64,000 nt of DNA from the NCBI GenBank assembly GCA_963840725.1, contig CAWIZY010000004.1:124001-188000 (forward strand). The letters are read 5' to 3'. Every line of letters starts with the position of its first letter. The stretch's first letter is position 1. Shown here piece after piece: positions 55,044-63,040 of the stretch. The notes below the pieces were generated by a model. It worked only from the letters and a program-made list of their open reading frames with translations. It was not told the DNA's origin and ran no database searches. The DNA comes from CAVWDU01 sp963840725. Lineage in GTDB: Bacteria; Pseudomonadota; Gammaproteobacteria; Pseudomonadales; Halieaceae. The position numbers and the translations under genes are program-made.

Positions 55044-55373
55044 ATGCTTGAGGCCGTAGTCGGATCGGAAGGTGCAGAACGCGTCCTGCTGTTTTTGGCA
55101 GCCAGGCGGCGAGGGTATGCCCTTGAAATCGCCAATACATTCGGCATGAGCGTGAGCAATGTTCAAAAGCATCTGGAGCGGATGGAGCGGGACGGGCTGC
55201 TGGTCAGTGACAAAGTGGGCCGAACTCGTGTCTTCGTCTTTAACCCGCGCTATATGTTCAAAGAGGAGGTCGATTCTCTGCTGACCAAGGCGTTGAGCTT
55301 CGCACCTCCCGTGCTGAAGGAGCAATTGCTGTTAAACCGCCGACGCCCAAGACGCAAAGGTAAGCCCCTGTGA
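55044..55373 (+). CDS. Winged-helix DNA-binding protein, probable antitoxin or regulator
   Basis: This 109-residue protein contains a winged helix-turn-helix: ALEIANTFGMSVSNVQKHLE near residue 26, then RMERDGLLVSDKVGRTRVFV as the wing. The C-terminus is basic (NRRRPRRKGKPL). ArsR-like regulators share this fold. It stands directly before a nucleotidyltransferase-like gene, with the stop codon in a 14-bp duplicated segment, and the pair resembles antitoxin-toxin modules of the MNT/AbiE class. That role is inferred from context. Confidence 0.75.
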   Translation: MLEAVVGSEGAERVLLFLAARRRGYALEIANTFGMSVSNVQKHLERMERDGLLVSDKVGRTRVFVFNPRYMFKEEVDSLLTKALSFAPPVLKEQLLLNRRRPRRKGKPL

Positions 55374-55389
55374 CGAAGCCCCTGTGACG
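55362..55389. repeat. 14-bp tandem duplication at a gene junction
   Basis: AAGCCCCTGTGACG occurs twice without a gap (55362-55375 and 55376-55389). The first copy holds the TGA stop of the winged-helix gene, the second the GTG start of the next gene. With one copy the two would share GTGA, a usual coupled junction. Confidence 0.95.
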
Positions 55390-55929
55390 GACATCAACGC
55401 GCTAAGCCGCGCTGAACTGGCCGCACTGGTCGTTGAAACACTGGCCGTACGGGGCATCGAGGTGGTGCTTGTAGGTGGCTCGTGCGTGTGCCTCTACACC
55501 AACGAGCGCTTCGCTTCCTTCGACCTGGACTTTATCGACCTGTCCTACTCCAGGAAACGAAAAATTGCAGATGCACTCCAGGAAATCGGATTCCACTCAC
55601 AGGGAGCGTCCAGGTATTTTGAGAGGGACGGATGCCAATGGTCACTGGAATTCCCTTCCGCGCCCCTGGCTGTCGGCCATGAGCAAATTACCGTCGACAG
55701 AGTTGCCGGCCTCAAAACCAGTCAGGGCACCGTACGATTGCTTAGCCCAACGGACTGCGTAAAAGACCGCTTGCTCTGGTGGTACCTGGAACGCGATGGC
55801 CAGTGCCAGGAGCAAGCGCTGGACATAGCAAGGAACCATGCCATCAACTGGGAAGATCTGGCTGCCTGGCATGCCGCGGAGGGCTACGCTCATCTATTCG
55901 ACACATTTCAGGACTCAGCTACCACATGA
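55384..55929 (+). CDS. Nucleotidyltransferase-like protein, probable toxin of a two-gene module
   Basis: This 181-residue protein starts with GTG. The signature VLVGGSCVCLYTNERFASFD near residue 28, followed by LDFIDLS, has the GGS helix start and paired acids (D-L-D) of polymerase-beta-like nucleotidyltransferases. The pattern LSPTDCVKDRLLWWYLERDG near 117 is found in related minimal transferases. It follows the winged-helix gene by 10 bases. It shares the general design of AbiEii but is shorter and clearly distinct in sequence. Catalytic competence cannot be judged from the sequence alone. Confidence 0.72.
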   Translation: MTDINALSRAELAALVVETLAVRGIEVVLVGGSCVCLYTNERFASFDLDFIDLSYSRKRKIADALQEIGFHSQGASRYFERDGCQWSLEFPSAPLAVGHEQITVDRVAGLKTSQGTVRLLSPTDCVKDRLLWWYLERDGQCQEQALDIARNHAINWEDLAAWHAAEGYAHLFDTFQDSATT

Positions 55930-56077
55930 TGAGCTGATGCATCAGAGACCAGAATAAGTTGCGCCATACTCCCTCCATTCCGCTTTATTCTATGCGGTTT
56001 CGGAGGAATCACAGGCCATTTAAAATCGCGCAACATTGTTTGGAGGCGCTTGTTAGCCTCTCCAAATAGAATTTTTA

Positions 56078-56123
56078 ATAATGCTGGGGTCGGTGGTTCA
56101 AGTCCACCCGTAGCGACCATATA
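56078..56123 (+). repeat. Right flank repeat: second copy of the tRNA-Met 3' end
   Basis: 37 bases identical to the tRNA-Met 3' half, one mismatch, then ACCATATA. Similarity with the left flank goes on to about 56268 with insertions. The 5' half of a tRNA is missing here, so it is a relic, not a working tRNA. The 490 bases from 55930 to 56421 hold this repeat and no gene. Confidence 0.9.
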
Positions 56124-56421
56124 ATTCAACAACTTACAGCATTTCGTGCCGCCGCCGACCACCCCAAAAGTCAGCAAATAGTCAGCAATCCTCCGGCTCT
56201 ACCCCAGTCTCTACCCAAGTAACGGGGGACGGGCATTCACCCGTACTCGATTGATTATCCCATCCCAACCTGTTTAGTCCGCTTTCGCCTATTTTGCGAC
56301 ATGTTGGTATCGTAGCCCCAATGTCCGCTATCGCGCACAAAGCCGCCACCGGCCTGGCACTCATCTTGGCGGGGTGCTGACAAATCGACTCGTTCAGCCC
56401 GATGAAAATCAGCCCCTGATC

Positions 56422-57106
56422 TCAAGCAACCGCCCTGCTCCAGTCTTCGAACGCACTAACCCTGAGATCTCGATAGGGCTGCGCTCTGACCAGATGTCTT
56501 CCCAAGTTGAATAGATTCTGGACAGCGGCATGGCTTATTACGAATCGTTGAGTCTGTCCCGCTGACTTGAACCGTCGCATAACTCGCTCCCTGACCCTGG
56601 TCGCCTCGTGCGATTGCTCCGCCCTATCATTCTCGTACTGTTTAGTGCTATGAATGACATACGGCATCACCTCCCGATGCGCAACACCATAACTGCGCAG
56701 CTTGTCGGTCACGGTCTTCCTGGGTTCCCAGCCATGATTTTTCAATAATCGCTTTGAAGAAGCGCTTCGCGGCAGCCCCGTCGCGTTTGGCCTGAAGATA
56801 CACGTCGACCACCTCACCATCCTGATCCACGGCCCACCACAGGTAGTGCTGCTTGCCACCAATTTTGACGAAGACTTCATCGGTGTAGAAGGCATCACCA
56901 TAGCCTCGGTGCTTGCGCTTCAATCGACGTGAGTAGATAGCTCCAAACTTGATGCACCAGAGGCGGATCGACTCTCGAATAACGGTAACTCCTCGCTCAG
57001 CGAGCAGGTCTTCGATATCACGATGGCTTAGATTGAATCGGTAGTAGAGCCAGAAGGCATAAGAAATAACACCAGGCGGAAATCGGTGCCGTTTATAGGT
57101 ATTCAT
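56422..57106 (-). mobile_element. IS6-family transposase with one frameshift
   Basis: The first frame starts MNTYKRHRFPPGVISYAFWL and carries the DDE Asp in GDAFYTDEVFVKIGGKQHYL. One extra A near 56755 (in the stretch encoding RFFK) shifts the frame. The second frame continues with LLKNHGWEPRKTVTDKLRSY and NDRAEQSHEATRVRERVMRR to the stop at 56422. Removing the base gives a full-length transposase of about 228 residues. I could not find convincing terminal inverted repeats at the edges. Confidence 0.88.
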
Positions 57107-57238
57107 CCGCCGATTCTACCAATTTCAGTGATTTAAGTTGGCGATACCCTCCGGATTGTTGACAGCCAGCATTTTGAATGTGCCGAAGGCGCGTGGCAAT
57201 GACACGTTCCAAACGGGACCCCGACACCGACCTCGCCG

Positions 57239-57973
57239 CTACTCGAACGTAGTTGGGTACAACCTGCCAAATTCGCGCCGGGCAGATTCGTGTTCCATTT
57301 TGCGGCCCCAATTGAGTATCGTAAACCCGGCCGACTCCAACCCCGCTATCGCGGGCATTTCACCTTCAAATACGCTCTTACGATAATCTTCGGTCAGCCG
57401 CGGCTGGAGACCGAGCTGATGCCAGCGCCACAGCAGATAGGTGGGTTCAAATAACAACCGGGACCTGTTCCAGTGCGCTGGAATCGATAGCAGTGATTCC
57501 CGATCTATCAGCCTGGGCACATGCATCACCGGGTTGGGCGCGGGGATATTCTGGCAGTCAAAAAAGGCCAGCGTGTCCCACAACCAACAACGCCAGTTTG
57601 AAAGCTTGCGGTTCGGCCTCCTCGCCTGTTTCCTGGCGACCATTGGTCGGCTGAATTCCTGCACCGGATCAGCCACTGAGCGCAGCAGGAGCATGTCGTC
57701 ATGCCACCATATCCAGCTCTCGTAGTAGCGGGAGAAGACCGCCTGATGCTCCCAGAACCTGAGAACCTTGTTCGCGTCCTCGGAATGCTGCCAGTCGGTA
57801 ATTGCCCGCACGGCATTACGTTCCAGCCAGCCTGCGTGCGGCAGATCTTTTGCCTCGCAAATCAGCGCGATTGGCCAGTCGCCAAGGTGACGCCGAATCG
57901 AGGCAACCACCACGGGCAGGTAGTCATACTTCTTCGGGCGGTAGCTGATAGCGATGGGCGATTGGAAAGACAT
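57239..57973 (-). CDS. Stealth-like or glycosyltransferase-like protein
   Basis: This 244-residue protein has no signal peptide or membrane span. The start AISYRPKKYDYLPVVVASIR resembles a GT-A type nucleotide-sugar domain, and WIWWHDDMLLLRSVADP near residue 87 resembles the NDD/HDD catalytic block of Stealth hexose-phosphate transferases. Later parts (LLFEPTYLLWRWHQLGLQPR) are rich in aromatic residues. No polysaccharide genes are nearby. The family assignment is tentative. Confidence 0.5.
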   Translation of the reverse strand: MSFQSPIAISYRPKKYDYLPVVVASIRRHLGDWPIALICEAKDLPHAGWLERNAVRAITDWQHSEDANKVLRFWEHQAVFSRYYESWIWWHDDMLLLRSVADPVQEFSRPMVARKQARRPNRKLSNWRCWLWDTLAFFDCQNIPAPNPVMHVPRLIDRESLLSIPAHWNRSRLLFEPTYLLWRWHQLGLQPRLTEDYRKSVFEGEMPAIAGLESAGFTILNWGRKMEHESARREFGRLYPTTFE

Positions 57974-58032
57974 TCCAGATGCAAGCTCCCCTGGTATGGA
58001 TGTCGCATTCTGTCAAAAAACCAGTTGTGATT

Positions 58033-58062
58033 TGGATTTAGCGCAAGCTAGACTGAAATCCA
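58033..58062. promoter_or_regulatory. Inverted repeat upstream of the Ser-Asp tail protein
   Basis: TGGATTT (58033) and AAATCCA (58056) form 7-bp arms around 16 bases, about 70 bases before the start. It could be a regulator site. Confidence 0.3.
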
Positions 58063-58129
58063 GTGTAATCCATTCAGGCGCTATTTTGTTACCCTGAACG
58101 GTTTCGGCAAGATGGCGAGGGAGATTATT

Positions 58130-58963
58130 GTGAAAAAGTTTGTTGCGGGTTCGGTTATTGCCCTGGGCTTTGCCCACGGTGCTGCAGTGGCTGCACCGAC
58201 ACTGCAGGTAAAAGGTTCAGCGGGGCAAAGCCTGCTCACGCTGAACAAGAACTTTTTGGAGACCATGGAGGCGGCCGGCGTGGCCAACTCAGCGATCAAG
58301 CCGGCCAAGAGAGGCCAGAGCAGTGGCCAACTGCGTTTCCCGATCGGCGGCGGGGTCATCGATCTCTCAGAGTATACCGGCGAGATAAATCATACCGGCG
58401 GGTTTGGCCTGAAAGGCCTCGATGGGACCCGGGTAGCATTTCACAATCTGTCCCTCGAAATGCTCGGTGAAACCCTCCAGGTCACTGGCGTCGTGGAGAT
58501 TGATGGCAACATCTCCGACAGAGTCCCGGTGTTTAATGTAATGCTGGTCGACCAAAGTAAAATCTCGATCAACAAATCCGGCAAGGTTGTATCCAGAAAA
58601 ATCGTCCTGACAATAACCCAGGAAACCTCTGACCTGCTGAACAGCGAACTGGGTTTATTCGTGCCGGCAGGCGATGAGGTTGCCAGGATCAGAGGCACGG
58701 CGAAGCTTGTTGGCTACAAAAAGAAAGACAAAAAAGATAAGGATGACTCGGACGATTCCGATGACGATTCTGACGACTCAGATGACGATTACGATTCCGA
58801 CGACTCAGATGATGACGACTCGGATGACGATTCCGATGACGACTCAGACGACTCAGATGATGACGACTCGGATGACGATTCCGATGACGACTCAGACGAT
58901 TCCGATGACGACTCAGACGATTCCGATGATGACGACTCAGATGATGACGACTCCGACGACTGA
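58130..58963 (+). CDS. Secreted protein with a long Ser-Asp repeat tail
   Basis: From the GTG at 58130 (GGGAG upstream) the 277-residue protein opens with a signal peptide (FVAGSVIALGFAHGAAVAA). Residues about 20-195 form a beta-rich domain with GQLRFPIGGGVIDLSEYTGE, INHTGGFGLKGLDGTRVAFH and DRVPVFNVMLVDQSKISINK; this wording resembles HtaA-like secreted domains but I cannot fix the family. A KKKDKKDK linker leads to about 75 residues of Asp and Ser (DSDDDSDD type). Such tails bind calcium in other proteins. An ATG at 58112 is the alternative start. Confidence 0.8.
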   Translation: MKKFVAGSVIALGFAHGAAVAAPTLQVKGSAGQSLLTLNKNFLETMEAAGVANSAIKPAKRGQSSGQLRFPIGGGVIDLSEYTGEINHTGGFGLKGLDGTRVAFHNLSLEMLGETLQVTGVVEIDGNISDRVPVFNVMLVDQSKISINKSGKVVSRKIVLTITQETSDLLNSELGLFVPAGDEVARIRGTAKLVGYKKKDKKDKDDSDDSDDDSDDSDDDYDSDDSDDDDSDDDSDDDSDDSDDDDSDDDSDDDSDDSDDDSDDSDDDDSDDDDSDD

Positions 58964-59338
58964 TTCGGGGTCGGTTGCAGAGTTAGCACCCGACGTTCGT
59001 TGTTCCTGGCATCTGTATCCCCAATGCGCAGGCGCGGCATTCAGCAAGCCGGCTCGAAGAATTCCCTCCTTTGCGAAGCTGAGCAACAGGTTACCCCTGG
59101 AACCTGGTGCATTGAAGTATCGCTCCCGGCGCTCCTGAGGCCAGGCAATCAACGCAGGGCGCTTATTTCACCTTGCCAGTAGAACTGACTGGAGCGGCTA
59201 ATGCAGGCAAAAGTCGGCGAGCTACACACTGATTGATAAATTGGTGGATATCCAGGCTTTGCCCAGCTTGATTTCGGGGCCACCGCGGCTGTTATCATAA
59301 AGAACCTCATCGCTGCTATACGGATACTGACACATATC
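58964..59338. other. Stretch without a supportable gene
   Basis: About 375 bases between the Ser-Asp protein and a chimeric ORF. A weak GTCGG/CCGAC hairpin lies just after 58963. Nothing else is recognised on either strand. Confidence 0.4.
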
Positions 59339-59836
59339 ATGTCCGCTTTCACAGCCGGGGATTACCCCGGACTGAAACTGGATAACGGTGTTATCCAACT
59401 GTCGATTTACCTGCCCGATGCCGAAAAGGGTTATTACCGCGAAACCCCTTTTGACTGGTCTGGCATCATCGAGCGGGTTGACTTCAACGGGCACCGATTT
59501 TATGGGGCACTGCACAAGGAGCATGACCCGCTGGTGCATGACGCCATCAGTGGTCCTGTAGAAGAATTTGCAACCCTGGGCGATGCCCATGCATGGGTGT
59601 TGAAGTTTGTGCACTGGTACAACACTGAGCACAAGCATAGCGGATCGAAGTTCATGACACAGCAGCAGCACTGCGGTGCAACCGCTCATGTAATGGATAA
59701 CCGGAAGATTGTCTACGAGGCGGCCAGGGCATCAAATCCCAGGCGCTGGTCTCAAGGAATCAGGGACTGGGATCTGCCTGAGAGCGTCTGGCTGAATCCG
59801 GAAAGTCACAGTGGTGACTTAGAGGTCGCCGCGTAA
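59339..59836 (+). pseudogene. Chimeric ORF: fragment of an unknown enzyme joined to an IS3 transposase tail
   Basis: Residues 1-82 (AGDYPGLKLDNGVIQLSIYL; HKEHDPLVHDAISGPVEEFA) look like the N-terminal part of a larger conserved protein I cannot name. From about residue 83, HAWVLKFVHWYNTEHKHSGS to SVWLNPES is the C-terminal end of an IS3-family transposase, lacking its catalytic core. The join is seamless in frame, so the fusion arose by insertion plus deletion. A functional product is doubtful. Confidence 0.7.
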
Positions 59837-59966
59837 GTGGGCGCGACAACTACTTTGACAAACAGCGATACCTAATCGAATGATACCAATCCAGCTGAGT
59901 TACCGTCATTGGACATAGCTGTCAGAGTCAACTCATATAGTGCGCACATAAGGGAGTTCAGCGGTG

Positions 59967-61673
59967 ATGAAGTTTTGCTCGAGGTTTTGTGTCTTTTACC
60001 TGTTGTCTATAATCCAGTTTGCCTGGTCGAATACGGCCCCGGCCGATCTGATTTTGAACAATGGCGTTATCTATACAGTTAATGCCAAACAACCCTGGGC
60101 CTCAGCCGTCGCTGTTGTTGGAGACACAATTGTTTATGTGGGTGATGAGAAGGGAGTGTCACAGTGGCAGGGAGAAATGACGCGACAGATTGATTTGCAA
60201 GGAAAGTTCCTGATGCCCGGTTTTGTGGATTCACATTCACATGTCTTCACCGGTGGGGCCCACATTAATGACTTGCTTTTGGATAGCACCGCAGACGTAG
60301 AATCCTGGTTGCGGTCCATCGATGAGTACTATCGAAAGAATCCAGATAAGGACATTTTGATGGGAGCTGGTTTTCTTGCCAGTAGATTTGGTTTGGATGG
60401 CCCTAATAGAGCCATGCTGGATGCCATATCACCAGAAAAACCCCTTTTTATTCTTGACGAGGGCATGCATGGCGCCTGGCTAAACAGTGCAGCATTGGCG
60501 TTACTTGATATAGATGCCAATACACCAGATCCGGCTCCCGGCTTCGATTATTACAAGCGGGACCAATCAGGTGAGCCAACGGGTTATCTGTTGGAAGGCG
60601 TGGTTTGGCAAGCACTGGAGAAACTGGGGGCCGCCACGCTAGAGGAACTGACTGAGGGTACTGCTGACGTTGTCGACTTGTATAACCGCTATGGGATTAC
60701 CGCGGTGTTTGATGCCGGTCCCTGGGAAGCTGAACAGAGTCAATTAGATATCTTGGAAAAACTGGAGCATTCAGGCCAATTAACTATACGGTTTAAGGGC
60801 TCTCAGTACATTGATAGCAGGGAAGATCTCAATACGATAGTTGATGAAGTGCTGAGTTTGAAGCAACGAACTCAAAACAAGCCTTACCAAATTGATACTC
60901 TAAAAATTATGGTCGATGGCACTACAGAGAGCCGAACGGCCGCCATGTTTGTAGCTTATCAGGGCGAGCCGAATAATCTGGGAGAGACTGCATTAACGCA
61001 GTCAGAGCTAAACGACCTGGTGGCTCGAGGCGTAGAGAATGAATTGGATATCCATTTTCACGCATTGGGAGAACGTGCGATAAGTTATTCGCTCGATGCC
61101 ATAGAGGCAGCAAAGAAGCAACGTCACGAAACTGAATCTCGCTTTACGTTGTCGCATATACAGGTTATGGCGGATAAGGACATAGCACGATTTTCCAGTC
61201 TGGGAGTGATTGGGCAGGGATCTCTGCTGTGGACTGTTCATGATACCGAAGGTGAAAAGTTTTTAACGCCGGATCAATTCGATCGCTATTACCGCTACCA
61301 AAGTTTATTGGATGCAGGTGCCAAGCTCAGTTTTGGCTGCGATTTTCCGTCACATGGTGGGGGCCCGGACGCGGTGGCGCCGCTATTCAATATTCAAGTG
61401 GGCCACACTCGGCAAGCTGTGGGGCAGCCAGATGCTGCCATACAGCCTCTGAAGGAAGAGCGCGTGGCTATCTCGGATTTGTTGTACGGCTATACGATGG
61501 CCGGCGCTTATCAATTACGACTTGAAGATAAAATAGGGTCAATTGAGGTTGGAAAAAAGGCTGATATGGTCTTGCTGAATGCCAGCCCATTTGAGGTCGA
61601 TGCTTATGAAATTCATAATATCAAGGTGCTAGATACGTGGTATGGCGGTGCCTCGGTCTACAGCTCGAACTAG
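59967..61673 (+). CDS. Secreted amidohydrolase of the YtcJ type
   Basis: This 568-residue metal-dependent hydrolase has a signal peptide (FCVFYLLSIIQFAWS). The amidohydrolase core includes QIDLQGKFLMPGFVDSHSHV near residue 88 (HxH metal site), IMVDGTTESRTAAMFVAYQG, DIHFHALGERAISYSLDAIE, the late Asp in LSFGCDFPSHGGGPDAVAPL, and the C-terminal GSIEVGKKADMVLLNASPF. Substrate unknown. It is visibly more AT-rich than the genes before 51 kb, which suggests transfer. ATG 59967 is preferred over GTG 59964. Confidence 0.88.
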   Translation: MKFCSRFCVFYLLSIIQFAWSNTAPADLILNNGVIYTVNAKQPWASAVAVVGDTIVYVGDEKGVSQWQGEMTRQIDLQGKFLMPGFVDSHSHVFTGGAHINDLLLDSTADVESWLRSIDEYYRKNPDKDILMGAGFLASRFGLDGPNRAMLDAISPEKPLFILDEGMHGAWLNSAALALLDIDANTPDPAPGFDYYKRDQSGEPTGYLLEGVVWQALEKLGAATLEELTEGTADVVDLYNRYGITAVFDAGPWEAEQSQLDILEKLEHSGQLTIRFKGSQYIDSREDLNTIVDEVLSLKQRTQNKPYQIDTLKIMVDGTTESRTAAMFVAYQGEPNNLGETALTQSELNDLVARGVENELDIHFHALGERAISYSLDAIEAAKKQRHETESRFTLSHIQVMADKDIARFSSLGVIGQGSLLWTVHDTEGEKFLTPDQFDRYYRYQSLLDAGAKLSFGCDFPSHGGGPDAVAPLFNIQVGHTRQAVGQPDAAIQPLKEERVAISDLLYGYTMAGAYQLRLEDKIGSIEVGKKADMVLLNASPFEVDAYEIHNIKVLDTWYGGASVYSSN

Positions 61674-61787
61674 CGGGAAAGTAGTGGTACCAAAGGTGTT
61701 CCGCCCACCCGCCGAGCGCCACATCCAGAAAGAGGGGTGGACCCTGCCGCCAGAGCCTGCCCCGCGAGCGCAGCGAGTGCTTTGGGC
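61674..61787. other. Short spacer after the amidohydrolase
   Basis: No gene or clear signal. Composition returns to GC-rich here. Confidence 0.35.
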
Positions 61788-62000
61788 ATGACCTGGGCCC
61801 AGCGTCGTGTGAAGCACCACTAAAACGTGTGTTCAGTATCGATCCAAACGCGGCCCGATCGAGGTCTGTGGCCCCTGCGGTGGTTCTGTCAGGGTCATCG
61901 TCGAAGCGTCGAACCGCAGCATTAAGGACCAGGACGTCACACCCGATAAAGCGGGGCACCTGCAAGCCGCTCCGTGTCGACAGGGCAATAGCTCTCTGGG
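61788..62000 (+). mobile_element. Remnant of an IS91-family transposase C-terminus
   Basis: The IS91 landmark WAQRLKRVFxID is present but split. MTWAQR is read from 61788, 14 extra bases intervene, then LKRVFSID from 61820. The cysteine block IEVCGPCGGSVRVIVEASNR follows in another frame. The rest of the transposase is absent. From about 62000 to 62272 I see no gene. Confidence 0.6.
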
Positions 62001-62272
62001 GATAGTTATTCCCTTGTCGGTGCAAGGTGCCTGGTGAGTGCTCCCAACTTTTACCAGCGAGCTACTTCTGTGAAGTGCTTCAGTCACCTATCAGGATCAA
62101 GGCTGTCCCTGTGGCCCCAGACTTGCAGCACCGCGATGGTTTATCGTCAGATTAGGGTGGGAGGGACGGTTGCGGCAGCAGATCTGAGCAGATGGACTCG
62201 ACCCCAAAGACAGTAGCGATTAGCAGCATAGCAGGCCTTTCCGACCGACATTATTTCTAGAAGGTGCCAATA

Positions 62273-62635
62273 ATGATGAAACGAACAGTACAATACCTAT
62301 CAATTCTTGCTCTGGAGATCGGATGCTTGAGTGTTCCGCGTGCAGTGGAAGCCAGTTTTATTCGTTACGACATGATCGACTACTTCCCTGGAACTGTGGA
62401 GGACCCACCTGGTAATTTCCGCCCCGTTGTACCGTTGGATAAGGGTTTTGCCATCTCGGGTTATCTAACAGTTGAGGTTCCGTCTTTCCCGCCCACGCCG
62501 CCGGGATTCACTGAAGACGACGACGACGCTAACGAACAACACAGATTCTCCTTCTGTCGCCCGTCTTATGACGGGCGGTTCTTTATTCGTCCTGATCTAG
62601 CCAGCCGTTGCTGTCGTTGTCCGGTTCGCCGGTGA
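62273..62635 (+). pseudogene. Truncated secreted protein
   Basis: It begins MMKRTVQYLSILALEIGCLS with a signal peptide ending near AVEA, then SFIRYDMIDYFPGTVEDPPG and ISGYLTVEVPSFPPTPPGFT, a beta-rich start similar in style to PEP-CTERM-type secreted proteins. After the acidic DDDDAN at about 62535 the sequence changes character, reading into a hairpin and unrelated frame. The original gene was probably longer and cut by rearrangement. Confidence 0.5.
62558..62577 (+). terminator. Perfect short hairpin followed by a T-rich stretch
   Basis: CGCCCGTC-TTAT-GACGGGCG followed by GTTCTTTATT. The 8-bp stem with tetraloop is strong. It lies within the 3' part of the truncated frame and may belong to an inserted segment. 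Confidence 0.55.
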
Positions 62636-62732
62636 TTGCTGGCCCGCGTCCGAAGATCGTGGCGAGCAGGTCGGCTTGGCGTCGGTCCTGTTCGGCCTGT
62701 TGCCACGGTGTTGGTTCGTGTTCGTTAGTCAT
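62583..62732 (-). CDS. Small acidic ORF of foreign appearance
   Basis: A possible 49-residue protein beginning MTNEHEPTPWQQAEQDRRQA and ending DNDSNGWLDQDE. It is hydrophilic, with no membrane span. The segment is GC-rich and the wording resembles small actinobacterial proteins, a weak impression only. A strong hairpin lies just past its stop. From 62733 to about 63040 no gene is supportable. Confidence 0.3.
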   Translation of the reverse strand: MTNEHEPTPWQQAEQDRRQADLLATIFGRGPAITGEPDNDSNGWLDQDE

Positions 62733-63040
62733 CGGTCCCAGTCCTCCGGTGTGCCGGTTGTCGGCGACTGCGGCTCGTGTAGGCACGCGGGCCGCCCGCC
62801 CGGGACGATGCCCGAGCCGGACTGGGATTACCTTAACAGCCGAGCCGGACTTCGAATTCGATCAGCGCGTTGCCTGGTAGCCGCCGTCTCACCCGCAGGA
62901 AACGGTGCGGCCCACCCCGTATCCCGGCGGCGCGCTGCTCTGAAGATGCGAGCCCCGTCACGCACGCGCACGGGCCGCGTCCAACGCTGCCCAACGCCCG
63001 TCAGCCCCGTTGTTCGATGTTGACCGCATCCCACCCTCCA

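Noticed and set aside
55908..56177. Minus-strand ORF containing GGLEPPTPAL
   Set aside because: That phrase is the known false translation of tRNA antisense sequence; it covers the tRNA-Met relic.
56375..57165. Terminal inverted repeats of the IS6 element
   Set aside because: The best candidate ends (GGTGCTGACAAATC and GGCTGTCAACAATC on the other strand) match too poorly to claim.
58789..59040. Minus-strand poly-Ser/Glu ORF
   Set aside because: Antisense of the Ser-Asp tail; low complexity only.
61621..62025. Minus-strand ORF over the IS91 relic
   Set aside because: The plus strand carries the recognisable IS91 landmarks; the minus frame has none.
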